64,000 nt of DNA from Silanimonas sp. (GTDB lineage Bacteria > Pseudomonadota > Gammaproteobacteria > Xanthomonadales > Xanthomonadaceae), in contig JAGXTI010000024.1 in assembly GCA_018334015.1 (NCBI GenBank), positions 1 to 64,000 of the forward strand, given 5' to 3'. Below, one piece after another: positions 1 through 9,519 of the stretch. Position 1 is the first letter of the stretch. Each line of letters starts with the position of its first letter. Below the pieces are notes generated by a model. The model worked only from the letters and a program-made list of their open reading frames with translations, had not been told where the DNA came from and did not search any database. The position numbers and the translations under genes are program-made.

Positions 1-293
1 ATGTCGGCCAGACCGCCGATCTGCGCGAAGCGGCGCATCGCCGGCGTGTCGTAGAGCGCTTCTTCCATCGCTGGGTCGGACAGCGCGTACCACTGCTGCA
101 GGAAGTGGATCCGCAGCATCGTCGCCACGGGATACGGCTGCCGGCCGGGACGGCCCAGCTTCGGGTAGTGCGGCTCGATCAGGGCCAACAGCGCCTTCCA
201 CGGCACGACCTGATCCATCTCGGCCAGGAACACCTCGCGCCGCGTGCGCTTGCGGCTCCCCAGACCCTCGGCATCACCGAACGAAAGCTGCAT
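1..293 (-). CDS. IS5-family transposase, N-terminal part
   Basis: The minus-strand frame opens with ATG at 293 (MQLSFGDAEGLGSRKRTRRE) and runs open to the window edge, about 97 residues. It carries the typical IS5-group N-terminus: 'F..EMD..VPW..L...I.P.YPK.G..GR.PYP...MLRI.FLQQWY.LSDP.MEEALYD....R.FA'. This is the DUF772 region that precedes the DDE catalytic core. The catalytic residues lie beyond the window. The product would cut and paste the element. Whether the gene is intact cannot be judged here. Confidence 0.88.
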   Translation of the reverse strand, partial: MQLSFGDAEGLGSRKRTRREVFLAEMDQVVPWKALLALIEPHYPKLGRPGRQPYPVATMLRIHFLQQWYALSDPAMEEALYDTPAMRRFAQIGGLAD

Positions 294-356
294 CGGACTC
301 ACCCCGTAAGCGATGGCTCATTGTCGCCGAAAGTGGCAGAGTTGTTCAGACCATCC
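1..356 (-). mobile_element. IS5-family insertion sequence, one end (continues beyond the window)
   Basis: This is the transposase-start end of an insertion sequence. Its outer tip, read on the minus strand from 356, begins GGATGGTCTGAACAAC. That closely resembles the tip of IS5 itself (GGAAGGTGCGAACAAG, from memory). The first transposase codon lies about 60 nt inside. The element interrupts the DUF2075-type gene to its right: the reading frame of that gene runs into the IS tip and stops at 318. The other end, and so the target duplication, is outside the window. The boundary at 356 is an inference from the tip motif. Confidence 0.75.
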
Positions 357-2189
357 CTTGTGGATGTTGGTCCAGCGGTCGCCGATAAAGCTGTGGTGCG
401 TCCAGGCGTTTCCGTTGTAGCGCAGGTCGCCGTCCCACACCACGCAGGTCCAGTCGAGCTCCAAGCCCTGCACCTGAAACTCGGTGGCGACGTCTTCGAG
501 GTAGTAGGACGAGCGCGTGTCCTCCTTGCCGGCCAAGAACCAGTGCACGGGGTCGACCTTCACGCGCACGTCGATGGCGTGGGGGCGAAGCCGCTGCGCC
601 TCGGACGACACCACGATGCCGTAGCGCTCGCTGCCACGGGCCCGGGAGCGAAGCCACGCCTTGGCTGCCGCGAGGTCGCGGGTGACGCGCAGCGGGAAGC
701 GGGCCGTGGCCTCGGGCAGCAGGGCCTTGGCGCCGTCCACGTCAAGGTCGAGCATGCGGTTAACGAACTCGGAGTAGCGCTCCGAGCGGAACGAGCGCAC
801 CGACGTGGCCAGATGCAGCGACGGCGCCTCGTGCAGCTTATCGCGGGCCTGCACCTGCGCCTTGAGCGCGGCCACAGTGGCGTTGTCCTGCCCCAGCTCG
901 GGCGAAACATACACCTCCCACTCGGCGAAGCGACGCTCGACCGAGCCCAGCCACTCGGCAATGCCGGCCTCGCCGGTATTGATCTCCTGCCCGTTGCCGA
1001 CCAAGCACACCACCACCGCCCAAGTGGGGTGGCGGTCGAGGCAGGAGATCAGGAACTCCGGCTCCGAGAGGTCGAAGCCGGCCTGCCCGCGCTTGCGCTG
1101 CATGAAGCTGGCCGTCTGCTCGCGGTTCCACGCGCGCTGGGCCTCATCGAAGATGGCGACGTGGTCGATGGGCGGCGCGGCATCGGCCAACCTGTCGTCG
1201 CGAAAGTGGTGCACGCTCTGGATAAAGCTCTTCACTTGCCGGCGTGCCTCACCGACACCCAGTTTGCGACCCTGCTCCTTCTCGCGGCGCACGCGGTCTC
1301 GCGCCAAGGCCTCTTGCAGCACCTGCACCAAGGGCCCGTTGCCCGAAAGGTAAACGGCATGCAGCTCGGCCTCGGCATTCGTGCTCTGCGTGGCGACGTC
1401 GAGGCCCACCAGCGTCTTGCCGGCGCCGGGCACGCCGGTGACAAAGCAAATCGCCTTGCGGCCCTGCTCGCGGGCCTGCGTGATCACCTGGCTGATGAAG
1501 CCCGAGGTCTGGCCGAGGTTGGCCGCATCACTGCGCGAAATGTCGGCCACGTCGTGCCGGGCATAGAGCGCCATCGCCGCCTCAACGATGGTGGGCGTGG
1601 GCTTGTAGCGACCGCGCACCCACGCCTCGGCATCGATGGCCGGCCCCTCGGCCAGCTCCAGCGCCAAGGCGATGCCCTGCCCCAAGGTCTCAGGCGTGCA
1701 GCACATCGGGAGAAACAGGTTCGGCACCGCGGCGTCCATGGCCGCCTGGACAGTGACCGCGCGCGCCTCGGTGGCCACAAGGATCGGGACCACCGGCACG
1801 TCGTGGCTGGTCTCGTGGAAGTGTTTGAGGTCGAGCGCGTAATCGACAACTTGGTCGAGATCGGCAGCCAAGAAGGCCTTGGCCCCGACCTTGAACTCGA
1901 TGACGAAGACCGCGTGACGAAGGACGAGCACCGCGTCGATGCGCCGACCGAGGCGAGGGACATCGAACTCAAGAAAGAGATGTCCGTCGAATCCGATGGG
2001 TGCGAGCGCCTTTCGAAGGGATTCGATGCTTCCCTCCCATGCAGCGACTTGCGCCTGATCGACATTGAATGCAGAGCGCTGAGTCAGCTCACCAAGCACG
2101 GCACGCGCGTCGGCGACCAAAAAGTCGACAAGCGGTCGTCCAAAACCGTAGCGGCGATAGCCGCTGGAAGAAGTCTGCGCAGGGTCCAT
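318..2189 (-). CDS. DUF2075-type ATPase with nuclease-like N-terminus, truncated by IS5 element
   Basis: The 623-residue frame has two recognisable parts. Residues about 82-100 (RRIDAVLVL...VFVIEFK) look like a PD-(D/E)XK nuclease-type core with D85 and E98-x-K100. Residues about 250-600 form a DUF2075 P-loop helicase-like ATPase with Walker A GVPGAGKT (about 252-259) and a Walker B-like IFDEAQ (about 346-351). GGAGG lies 4 nt before the ATG. The last dozen codons are encoded by the IS5 tip. DUF2075 proteins normally continue with a conserved 'NAYRVLLTRARQG' helicase motif after the 'W..I.K' segment, and this is missing here. The protein is therefore probably inactive. In other genomes the family is often found near defence loci, but no partner gene is visible here. 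Confidence 0.8.
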   Translation of the reverse strand: MDPAQTSSSGYRRYGFGRPLVDFLVADARAVLGELTQRSAFNVDQAQVAAWEGSIESLRKALAPIGFDGHLFLEFDVPRLGRRIDAVLVLRHAVFVIEFKVGAKAFLAADLDQVVDYALDLKHFHETSHDVPVVPILVATEARAVTVQAAMDAAVPNLFLPMCCTPETLGQGIALALELAEGPAIDAEAWVRGRYKPTPTIVEAAMALYARHDVADISRSDAANLGQTSGFISQVITQAREQGRKAICFVTGVPGAGKTLVGLDVATQSTNAEAELHAVYLSGNGPLVQVLQEALARDRVRREKEQGRKLGVGEARRQVKSFIQSVHHFRDDRLADAAPPIDHVAIFDEAQRAWNREQTASFMQRKRGQAGFDLSEPEFLISCLDRHPTWAVVVCLVGNGQEINTGEAGIAEWLGSVERRFAEWEVYVSPELGQDNATVAALKAQVQARDKLHEAPSLHLATSVRSFRSERYSEFVNRMLDLDVDGAKALLPEATARFPLRVTRDLAAAKAWLRSRARGSERYGIVVSSEAQRLRPHAIDVRVKVDPVHWFLAGKEDTRSSYYLEDVATEFQVQGLELDWTCVVWDGDLRYNGNAWTHHSFIGDRWTNIHKGWSEQLCHFRRQ

Positions 2190-2246
2190 GGCGCCTCCCG
2201 AATCGGCGCCCAGGATAACCGGGCGCCGACCAAGAGGAAGCGGGAC

Positions 2247-5200
2247 TCACATATTCCGCCGATACTCCCCACCCACCTCATACAGCGCATGGCTGATCTG
2301 GCCGAGGCTGTGGGTCTTCACCGCTTTCATCAGCGCGGCGAACAGGTTCTCACGCTTCCGCGCCGTCTGCTGCAGGGGCTTGAGCCCGTCGGCCACGCCG
2401 CCATTCCGCGCACCCTGGTAGCTGCGCACGTTGGCGATCTGTTGGCCTTTTTCTTCTTCCGTACTACGAATGAGCTCGATGGTGGTGGTGATCTCGCCGC
2501 CGTGGTCCTTGCCGAGGAAGGTGTTCACGCCCACCAGCGGCAGGCTGCCGTCGTGCTTCCTGTGCTCGTAGTACAGGCTTTCTTCCTGGATCTTGCCGCG
2601 CTGGTACATGGTGTCCATGGCGCCCAGCACGCCGCCGCGATCGCTTAAGGCCTCGAACTCCTTGTACACGGCCTCTTCCACCAGGTCGGTGAGCTGGTCC
2701 ACCACGAAGCTGCCCTGCCAGGGGTTCTCGTTGAAGTTCAGGCCAAGCTCCTTGTTGATGATCATCTGGATGGCCACGGCGCGGCGCACGCTGTCTTCCG
2801 TCGGCGTGGTGATGGCCTCATCGAAGGCGTTGGTGTGCAGCGAGTTGCAGTTGTCGAACAAGGCGTAGAGCGCCTGCAGCGTGGTGCGGATGTCGTTGAA
2901 CTGGATCTCCTGCGCGTGCAGGCTGCGGCCGCTGGTCTGGATGTGGTACTTCAGCATCTGGCTGCGCTCATTCGCACCGTAGCGCTCGCGCATGGCGCGG
3001 GCCCAGATGCGGCGGGCCACGCGGCCGATCACGGTGTACTCCGGGTCCATGCCGTTGCTGAAGAAGAAGCTCAGGTTGGGCGCGAAGTCGTCGATCCTCA
3101 TGCCACGGGCGAGGTAGTACTCGACGATGGTGAAGCCGTTGCTCAGGGTGAAGGCCAGCTGCGAGATCGGGTTCGCCCCGGCCTCGGCGATGTGGTACCC
3201 CGAGATGCTCACCGAGTAGAAGTTGCGCACCTTCTCATCGACGAAGTACTGCTGGATGTCGCCCATCATCCGCAGCGCGAACTCGGTGCTGAAGATGCAG
3301 GTGTTCTGTGCCTGGTCTTCTTTCAGGATGTCGGCCTGCACGGTGCCGCGCACGGTGCTCAGGGTTTCGGCCTTGATGCGGGCATAGGTCGCGGCGTCCA
3401 GCACCTGATCACCGGTCACGCCCAGCAAGCCCAAGCCCAGACCGGTGTTGGTTTCCGGCAGTTCGCCGGCGTACACCGGGCGCGTGCGGCCCTGGTAGAG
3501 CCTGGCGATGGTCGCCTCGGCCTGCGCCCAGCGCGCTGGATCGGCCTTCAGGTGTTTCTCCACCTGCTGGTCGATGGCGGTGTTCATGAACATCGCGAGG
3601 ATGATTGGCGCGGGCCCATTGATCGTCATGCTCACCGAGGTGCTGGGCGCGCACAGGTCGAAGCCGGAGTACAGCTTCTTCATGTCGTCCAGCGTGGCGA
3701 TGGAGACGCCGCTGTTGCCGATCTTGCCGTAGATGTCCGGGCGCTCAGCCGGATCTTCGCCGTAAAGCGTCACGCTGTCGAAGGCGGTGGAGAGGCGCGC
3801 GGCCGGCTGGCCCACGCTCAGGTAATGGAAGCGGCGGTTGGTGCGCTCCGGCGTGCCCTCGCCCGCGAACATGCGGATGGGGTCTTCGCCGCTGCGGCGG
3901 TAGGGATACACACCGCCGGTGTAGGGGTAATGGCCGGGCAGGTTTTCCTTCGAGAGGAACACCAGCAGCTCGCCCCAGCTCTTCCACTGGGGTGCGGCAA
4001 TCTTCGGGATCTTCTGATGGCTCAGGGACTCGCGGTAGTTCTCGACGCGGATCACCTTGTCGCGCACGGTGTATTCGTTGAACTCGTCCGTCACCGACTT
4101 CAGCCGCGCCGGCCACGCACGCAGCAGGGCGAGGCTTTCGGTGGTGAGCGAATTCAGCGCGTCGTTGTAGCGCTGGCGCAGGGTGAGCAGCGAGCGATCA
4201 ACGGCAGGCTTTAGGCCGCCCTGCCCGCTCGCCAGACCGGGGGCGAGGTCGTCGTTCGCGTAGGGCAACAGCGCCTTCGGCAGCTTCGGGTCGGCCAGCT
4301 CCTGCAGCGCGGCCCAGCAGGCCTGGGCGCGCTCGGCGGCCTCACGCTGGCGCTGGATCTCGCCATTGATGCGGCGGCCTTGTTCGGCGATCTCGGCCAG
4401 GTAGCGGATGCGCGCGCCGGGAATCAGCACGGTGGCCCGTGGCTCGCGCAGCGCGGTGTCGATCACTGGCGCGTAATCGCAGGCGGCGCTCGCGATGCCC
4501 TCGCCCAGCTTGGCCTTCAGGCGCTGGCAGAGATTGACGAACATCCAACTCACGCCGGGGTCGTTGAACTGGCTGGCGATGGTCGGGTAGACCGGCACCT
4601 CGTCGTCGGGCATCTGAAAGGCCAGGCGGTTGCGCTTCCACTGCTTGCGCACGTCGCGCAGGGCGTCTTCGGCGCCGCGGCGGTCGAACTTGTTGAGGAT
4701 CACCAGCTCGGCGTAGTCGAGCATGTCGATCTTCTCGAGCTGGCTGGCCGCGCCGTAGTCGCTGGTCATCACGTAGACCGGAAAATCGACGAGGTCGACG
4801 ATCTCGGAATCGCTCTGGCCGATACCGGCGGTCTCGACCAGCACGAGGTCGTAGGCCAGGCCGCGCAGGAAGGCGATGCAGTCCTTGAGCACGGCGTTGG
4901 TGGCCACGTGCTGGCGGCGGGTGGCCATCGAGCGCATGAAGACGCGGGCGGAGCGCAGCGAATTCATGCGGATGCGGTCGCCCAGCAGCGCGCCACCGGT
5001 GCGGCGGCGGGTCGGGTCGACCGAGATCACGGCGATGCGCATGGCCGGGAAAGCCTGCAGGAAGCGATTGATGATCTCGTCGGTGACCGAGCTCTTGCCC
5101 GCGCCGCCGGTGCCGGTGAGGCCGACCACCGGGGTCTTGCCGCCGGCCAGTTGCCAGCCCTTGCGCAGCGTCGCGAGTTCGGCCTCGGCAATGGCGCCCT

Positions 5201-5732
5201 CTTCGATGGCCGAGAGCATGCGGCCCACGGCGATCTCGTCGTCCGGGCTGACGGCCGTGGGTTTCTGGGTGCTCAAGCGGGCCTTGTGGGTGCGGGCGAC
5301 GAGGTCTTCGATCATCCCCACGAGGCCCATCGCCATGCCGTCATTCGGGTGGTAGATGCGCTCCACGCCGTAGGCCTGCAACTCGGCGATCTCCTCCGGC
5401 GTGATGGTGCCGCCGCCACCACCGAACACGCGGATGTGGCCAGCGCCACGTTCTTTGAGCATGTCCACCATGTAGGTGAAGTACTCGGTGTGGCCGCCCT
5501 GGTAGCTGGAGAGCGCGATGCCATCGGCGTCTTCCTGGAGGGCGGCGCGCACCACGTCCTCGACCGAGCGGTTGTGCCCGAGGTGGATGACTTCGGCACC
5601 TTGGGCCTGGATCAACCGCCGCATCACGTTGATGGCGGCATCGTGGCCATCGAACAGGCTGGCGGCGGTGACGAAGCGCAGCGGGCTGGCTTCGGCGGCG
5701 GTGTCCGGGAGGGGATTGGCAGGTGCGCTCAT
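2247..5732 (-). CDS. icmF: Fused B12-dependent acyl-CoA mutase (isobutyryl-CoA mutase fused, IcmF)
   Basis: This 1161-residue protein has the full IcmF layout. The B12-binding domain (about 18-150) carries DGHDAA, with His30 as likely cobalt ligand. A MeaB-type GTPase follows, with P-loop GTGGAGKSS at about 207-215 and an NKFD motif, then a linker and the substrate-binding mutase barrel (about 600-1161). It interconverts branched and linear acyl-CoAs (isobutyryl/butyryl, in some members isovaleryl/pivalyl) and contains its own chaperone GTPase. At about residue 808 (DQAQNT) it has Gln where methylmalonyl-CoA mutase has an Arg, favouring a non-carboxylated substrate. The first ATG in the frame is upstream, but ATG 5732 gives the expected N-terminus. 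It is divergent from the leucine catabolic genes. Confidence 0.93.
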   Translation of the reverse strand: MSAPANPLPDTAAEASPLRFVTAASLFDGHDAAINVMRRLIQAQGAEVIHLGHNRSVEDVVRAALQEDADGIALSSYQGGHTEYFTYMVDMLKERGAGHIRVFGGGGGTITPEEIAELQAYGVERIYHPNDGMAMGLVGMIEDLVARTHKARLSTQKPTAVSPDDEIAVGRMLSAIEEGAIAEAELATLRKGWQLAGGKTPVVGLTGTGGAGKSSVTDEIINRFLQAFPAMRIAVISVDPTRRRTGGALLGDRIRMNSLRSARVFMRSMATRRQHVATNAVLKDCIAFLRGLAYDLVLVETAGIGQSDSEIVDLVDFPVYVMTSDYGAASQLEKIDMLDYAELVILNKFDRRGAEDALRDVRKQWKRNRLAFQMPDDEVPVYPTIASQFNDPGVSWMFVNLCQRLKAKLGEGIASAACDYAPVIDTALREPRATVLIPGARIRYLAEIAEQGRRINGEIQRQREAAERAQACWAALQELADPKLPKALLPYANDDLAPGLASGQGGLKPAVDRSLLTLRQRYNDALNSLTTESLALLRAWPARLKSVTDEFNEYTVRDKVIRVENYRESLSHQKIPKIAAPQWKSWGELLVFLSKENLPGHYPYTGGVYPYRRSGEDPIRMFAGEGTPERTNRRFHYLSVGQPAARLSTAFDSVTLYGEDPAERPDIYGKIGNSGVSIATLDDMKKLYSGFDLCAPSTSVSMTINGPAPIILAMFMNTAIDQQVEKHLKADPARWAQAEATIARLYQGRTRPVYAGELPETNTGLGLGLLGVTGDQVLDAATYARIKAETLSTVRGTVQADILKEDQAQNTCIFSTEFALRMMGDIQQYFVDEKVRNFYSVSISGYHIAEAGANPISQLAFTLSNGFTIVEYYLARGMRIDDFAPNLSFFFSNGMDPEYTVIGRVARRIWARAMRERYGANERSQMLKYHIQTSGRSLHAQEIQFNDIRTTLQALYALFDNCNSLHTNAFDEAITTPTEDSVRRAVAIQMIINKELGLNFNENPWQGSFVVDQLTDLVEEAVYKEFEALSDRGGVLGAMDTMYQRGKIQEESLYYEHRKHDGSLPLVGVNTFLGKDHGGEITTTIELIRSTEEEKGQQIANVRSYQGARNGGVADGLKPLQQTARKRENLFAALMKAVKTHSLGQISHALYEVGGEYRRNM

Positions 5733-5764
5733 GACAACCACGGTCCAGCTTGGAGTTAAGGCTC

Positions 5765-5770
5765 GATTGT
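5765..5770 (-). promoter_or_regulatory. Candidate -10 element for icmF
   Basis: The minus strand reads TACAAT here, 32 nt before the icmF ATG at 5732. No convincing -35 hexamer was seen. The position in the 148-nt divergent intergenic region supports the call. Confidence 0.4.
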
Positions 5771-5824
5771 ACGTCGCCCCGCCCTGCCCCGCGCCCTCCA
5801 CGCCGTCGACTAGAGCGATTGCTT

Positions 5825-5830
5825 TACAAT
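5825..5830 (+). promoter_or_regulatory. Candidate -10 element for the leucine catabolic genes
   Basis: The plus strand reads TACAAT, 50 nt before the leucine dehydrogenase ATG. The -35 region is weak, which may mean that an activator is needed. No known regulator gene such as liuR lies in the cluster. Confidence 0.45.
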
Positions 5831-5880
5831 GCGCGCCGCCGCCGGCACGCATCCGGCGGTTCGCCTATCCGGAGCCCCGA

Positions 5881-6978
5881 ATGATTTTTGAAACCCTCGC
5901 CAAGACCGGCCACGAGGAAGTGGTGTTCTGCCACAACCCGGACGCCGGCCTGAAGGCCATCATCGCCATCCACAACACCGTGCTCGGCCCCGCGCTGGGC
6001 GGCACACGCATGTGGCCCTACGCCACCGAGCAGGATGCGGTGAACGATGTGCTGCGGCTCTCGCGCGGCATGACCTACAAGGCGGCGGTGTCCGGCCTGA
6101 ACCTCGGCGGCGGCAAGGCCGTCATCATTGGCGACCCGAACCGGGACAAGTCCGAAGCGCTGTTCCGCGCCTTCGGCCGCTTCGTCAATTCGCTGGGCGG
6201 CCGCTACATCACCGCCGAGGACGTCGGCATCGACGTCAACGACATGGAGTACGTGTTCCGCGAGACCGAGTTCGTCACCGGCGTGCACCAGGTGCACGGC
6301 GGCTCGGGCGACCCCTCACCGTTCACCGCCTACGGCACCGTGCAGGGCCTGCTGGCCGCGCTGAACGTCAAGTTCGGCAACGAGGACGTGGGCAAGTACA
6401 GCTACGCCGTGCAGGGCGTGGGCCACGTGGGTATGGAGTTCGTGAAGCTGCTGCGCGAGAAGGGCGCCAAGGTCTTCGTCACCGACATCAACCAGGCCGC
6501 CGTGCAACGCGCAGTGAACGAGTTCGGCTGCGAGGCGGTGGGCCTGGATGAGATCTACGACGTCGACTGCGACGTGTATTCGCCGACCGCACTCGGCGGC
6601 ACGGTGAACGCGGCCACCCTGCCAAGGCTCAAGTGCAAGATCATCTGCGGCGCGGCCAACAACCAGCTGGCGAACGATGAGATCGGCGTCGAGGTCGAGA
6701 AGCGCGGCATCCTTTACGCGCCGGACTACGCGGTGAACGCCGGTGGCTTGATGAACGTCTCGCTCGAGATCGACGGCTACAACCGCGAACGCGCCATGCG
6801 CATGATGCGCACCATCTACTACAACCTCGGCCGCATCTTCGAGATCAGCAAGCGCGAGGGCATTCCCACCTTCCGCGCCGCCGACCGCATGGCCGAAGAG
6901 CGCATCGGCAGCATCGGCAAGCTGAAGCTGCCGCACCTCGGTTCGGCCCGTCCGCAGTTCATGGGGCGCAAGGGCTGA
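5881..6978 (+). CDS. bcd: Leucine dehydrogenase
   Basis: The product is 365 residues, the family's normal length. It oxidatively deaminates leucine, and also valine and isoleucine, to the 2-oxo acid with NAD+ in the cytoplasm. Visible landmarks are the Glu/Leu/Phe/Val dehydrogenase core GGTRMWPY, the lysine-rich catalytic segment [10 protein letters not shown] (K79), and the NAD-binding VQGVGHVG turn of the Rossmann domain near residue 180. The longer open frame upstream starts inside the divergent icmF region; ATG 5881 matches family N-termini (MIFETL). It heads a plus-strand gene set for leucine breakdown, with isovaleryl-CoA dehydrogenase starting only 1 nt after its stop. The 2-oxo acid dehydrogenase step is not encoded in the window. 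Confidence 0.93.
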   Translation: MIFETLAKTGHEEVVFCHNPDAGLKAIIAIHNTVLGPALGGTRMWPYATEQDAVNDVLRLSRGMTYKAAVSGLNLGGGKAVIIGDPNRDKSEALFRAFGRFVNSLGGRYITAEDVGIDVNDMEYVFRETEFVTGVHQVHGGSGDPSPFTAYGTVQGLLAALNVKFGNEDVGKYSYAVQGVGHVGMEFVKLLREKGAKVFVTDINQAAVQRAVNEFGCEAVGLDEIYDVDCDVYSPTALGGTVNAATLPRLKCKIICGAANNQLANDEIGVEVEKRGILYAPDYAVNAGGLMNVSLEIDGYNRERAMRMMRTIYYNLGRIFEISKREGIPTFRAADRMAEERIGSIGKLKLPHLGSARPQFMGRKG

Positions 6979-6979
6979 C

Positions 6980-8137
6980 ATGCGCGCCTTCCCGCTCTCC
7001 GAGGACATCAACGCCCTGCGCGATGCCGTGCGCCGCTTCGCCGAAAGCGAAATCGCGCCGCGCGCTGCCGCCATCGACCACGACAACCTGTTTCCGGCCG
7101 AACTCTGGCGGAAACTGGGCGAGATGGGCCTGCTCGGCATCACCGTGCCGGGCGAGTACGGCGGCTCGGAGATGGGTTACCTCGCGCATCTCGTGGCAAT
7201 GGAGGAGATCAGCCGCGCTTCCGGCTCGGTGGGCTTGAGCTACGGCGCGCACTCCAACCTGTGCGTGAGCAATCTCTACGCCAACGGCAACGCCGCGCAG
7301 CGCGCCAAGTACCTGCCGAAGTTGTGCAGTGGCGAGTGGGTGGGTGCATTGGCGATGAGCGAGCCCGGCGCCGGTTCCGACGTGGTGGGCTCGATGGCCT
7401 GCCGCGCCGAGCTGCGCGATGGCAAGTGGATCGCCAACGGCAACAAGATGTGGATCACCAACGGCCCCGAGGCCGATGTGCTGATCGTCTACATGCGCAC
7501 GGCGGGCAAAGAGGCCGGCAGCCAGTGCATGACCGCCTTCCTCGTCGAGAAGGGCATGAAGGGTTTCAGCACCGCGCAGAAGCTCGACAAGCTCGGCATG
7601 CGCGGCAGCAACACCTGCGAGCTGGTGTTCGAGGACTGCGCAATTCCCGCCGAGAACGTGCTCGGCGAAGTGAACCGGGGCGTTGCCGTGCTGATGAGCG
7701 GCCTCGACACCGAGCGCCTCGTGCTCACCGGCGGCCCACTCGGCCTGATGCAGGCGGCCATGGACATCGCCCTGCCCTACGTGCGCGAACGCAAGCAGTT
7801 CAATGCCGCCATCGGCACCTTCGGCATCATGCAGGCCAAGATCGCCGACATGTACACCGCGTTGCAGAGCAGCCGCGCCTTCGCCTACCAGGTGGGCCGC
7901 GACTTCGATGCCGGGCATCGCAGCCGCGTCGATGCCGCAAGCTGCCTGCTGCACGCCTCCGAAGCCGCCGTGCAGGTGGCGCTGGAAGCGATCCAGACCC
8001 TGGGCGGCAACGGCTACATCAACGAGTACGCCACCGGCCGCATCCTGCGCGACGCGAAGCTGTACGCGATCGGCGCGGGGACGAACGAGATCCGCCGGAT
8101 GCTGATCGGCCGCGAGCTGTTCAACGGCAAGTCCTGA
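6980..8137 (+). CDS. liuA: Isovaleryl-CoA dehydrogenase
   Basis: This 385-residue acyl-CoA dehydrogenase oxidises isovaleryl-CoA to 3-methylcrotonyl-CoA using FAD, passing electrons to ETF. The catalytic base is in the isovaleryl-type position: Glu245 in [16 protein letters not shown]. At the site used by medium-chain enzymes there is [12 protein letters not shown], without the Glu. That combination is diagnostic for isovaleryl-CoA dehydrogenase. Other family marks are [10 protein letters not shown] and the flavin-binding MWITNG segment. It begins 1 nt after the leucine dehydrogenase stop, so the two are almost certainly co-transcribed. Confidence 0.95.
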   Translation: MRAFPLSEDINALRDAVRRFAESEIAPRAAAIDHDNLFPAELWRKLGEMGLLGITVPGEYGGSEMGYLAHLVAMEEISRASGSVGLSYGAHSNLCVSNLYANGNAAQRAKYLPKLCSGEWVGALAMSEPGAGSDVVGSMACRAELRDGKWIANGNKMWITNGPEADVLIVYMRTAGKEAGSQCMTAFLVEKGMKGFSTAQKLDKLGMRGSNTCELVFEDCAIPAENVLGEVNRGVAVLMSGLDTERLVLTGGPLGLMQAAMDIALPYVRERKQFNAAIGTFGIMQAKIADMYTALQSSRAFAYQVGRDFDAGHRSRVDAASCLLHASEAAVQVALEAIQTLGGNGYINEYATGRILRDAKLYAIGAGTNEIRRMLIGRELFNGKS

Positions 8138-8212
8138 GGCGGCTCCGGGGGCGGGTTTGCGGCGATGGCGGCGCGGGACGGATAATCCGGGTTTTCCCAG
8201 CGGAACCTCCCC

Positions 8213-9388
8213 ATGTCGGACATCGTCATCCTCGGTGCCAAGCGCACCGCCCTCGGCGCCTTGCTGGGCCAGTTCACCGGCGTGCCGGCGCCCACCCTCG
8301 GTGCTGCGGCCATCCGGGGTGCGCTGGCGCAGTCCGGCATTCCAGCCGACGCCGTTTCCGAAGTGATCATGGGCTGCGTGCTGCCGGCCGGCCTCGGCCA
8401 GGCCCCGGCCCGGCAGGCGATGCTCGCCGCCGGCATCCCGGCCGCCGCCGGTGCCACCACCATCAACAAAGTCTGCGGCTCGGGCATGAAGGCGGTGATG
8501 CTGGGCGCTGATCTCATCAAGGCCGGTTCGGCCGAGGTGGTCGTGGCCGGCGGCATGGAGAGCATGACCAACGCGCCGCACCTGCTGAACGGCTCGCGCA
8601 CCGGCATCCGCTACGGCAGCGCCGAGATGCTCGACCACATGGCCTGGGACGGCCTCACCAACCCCTACGACCGGCAGCCGATGGGCGGCTTTGGCGAGCT
8701 TTGCGCCGACAAGTACACCTTCACCCGCGAGGAGCAGGACGCCTTCGCCGCCGAATCGGTGCGCCGCGCCCAGACGGCACAGGCGGCGGGCGTGTTCAGG
8801 GATGAGATCGTGCCGGTGATCGTGGCCGGCAAGAAGGGCGATACCTCCATCGACCAGGACGAGCAGCCGGGCCGCTGCAGCATCGAGAAAATCCCGACGC
8901 TGCGCGCCGCGTTCAAGAAAGACGGCACGATCACCGCGGCCAGTTCGTCGAGCATCAACGACGGCGCCGCTGCGTTGGTGCTGGCCTCGGCCGAGAGGGC
9001 CAAGGCGCTGGGCGCCACGCCGCTGGCCCGCATCGTGGCCCATGCCAGCCACGCCCAGGCCCCGGAGTGGTTCACCACCGCGCCGGTCGGAGCCATCCAG
9101 AAGGTGCTGGCCAAGGCCGGCTGGACGGTCGATTCGGTCGACCTGTTCGAGGTCAACGAGGCCTTCGCCGTGGTCGCCATGGCCCCCATGCGCGAGCTGG
9201 GCATCCCGCATGCCAAGCTCAACGTCAACGGCGGCGCCTGCGCGCTCGGCCACCCGATCGGTGCCTCGGGCGCCCGCCTGCTGGTCACCCTGCTGAACGC
9301 CCTGGCGCGGACCGGCGGCAAGCGCGGCGTGGCCGCCCTGTGCATCGGCGGCGGCGAGGCCACCGCGGTGGCGATCGAACGGCCCTGA
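8213..9388 (+). CDS. atoB: Acetyl-CoA acetyltransferase (thiolase)
   Basis: The 391-residue thiolase carries all catalytic residues: the nucleophile Cys88 (NKVCGSGMKAV), His347 (GHPIGASG) and Cys377 (CIGGGEAT). It belongs to the degradative/biosynthetic acetoacetyl-CoA type. In this setting it probably cleaves acetoacetyl-CoA, made from the acetoacetate released by HMG-CoA lyase, into two acetyl-CoA. The CoA-transferase or synthetase needed to activate acetoacetate is not in the window. It lies 75 nt after liuA and is followed by a terminator-like hairpin at 9458. Confidence 0.92.
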   Translation: MSDIVILGAKRTALGALLGQFTGVPAPTLGAAAIRGALAQSGIPADAVSEVIMGCVLPAGLGQAPARQAMLAAGIPAAAGATTINKVCGSGMKAVMLGADLIKAGSAEVVVAGGMESMTNAPHLLNGSRTGIRYGSAEMLDHMAWDGLTNPYDRQPMGGFGELCADKYTFTREEQDAFAAESVRRAQTAQAAGVFRDEIVPVIVAGKKGDTSIDQDEQPGRCSIEKIPTLRAAFKKDGTITAASSSSINDGAAALVLASAERAKALGATPLARIVAHASHAQAPEWFTTAPVGAIQKVLAKAGWTVDSVDLFEVNEAFAVVAMAPMRELGIPHAKLNVNGGACALGHPIGASGARLLVTLLNALARTGGKRGVAALCIGGGEATAVAIERP

Positions 9389-9423
9389 ACCGCGCTGGCA
9401 CAGAAAAAAACCTGCCGAAAGCC

Positions 9424-9451
9424 TTGACTCCGCCGTGGTTCTTGTCATCAT
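9424..9451 (+). promoter_or_regulatory. Candidate sigma-70 promoter of the repeat lipoprotein gene
   Basis: TTGACT at 9424-9429 is followed after 16 nt by CATCAT at 9446-9451. The -35 is close to consensus and the -10 weak. The predicted transcript would start at about the base of the hairpin at 9458, in the gap between the thiolase and lipoprotein genes. Confidence 0.4.
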
Positions 9452-9457
9452 GAATGG

Positions 9458-9487
9458 AACGTGCGCCGAGATTCAGCGCACGTTTTT
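9458..9487 (+). terminator. Hairpin with T-run after the thiolase gene
   Basis: A perfect 9-bp stem, AACGTGCGC (9458-9466) with GCGCACGTT (9476-9484), has a 9-nt loop and is followed by further T residues. It fits an intrinsic terminator ending the bcd-liuA-atoB transcript. It also lies in the 5' leader of the lipoprotein mRNA if the promoter at 9424 is real. Confidence 0.6.
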
Positions 9488-9519
9488 CTTATCCCACCCG
9501 AACACCCGAGGATCCTTCC

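Noticed and set aside
105-2648. Plus-strand open frame of about 850 codons across the DUF2075 and icmF ends
   Set aside because: It runs antisense to two well-supported genes and has no recognisable domain; long antisense frames are common at this GC content.
6959-9451. Minus-strand open frame of about 830 codons opposite liuA and atoB
   Set aside because: It is a shadow of two enzymes whose catalytic motifs are all on the plus strand; its His/Gly-rich translation is typical antisense noise.
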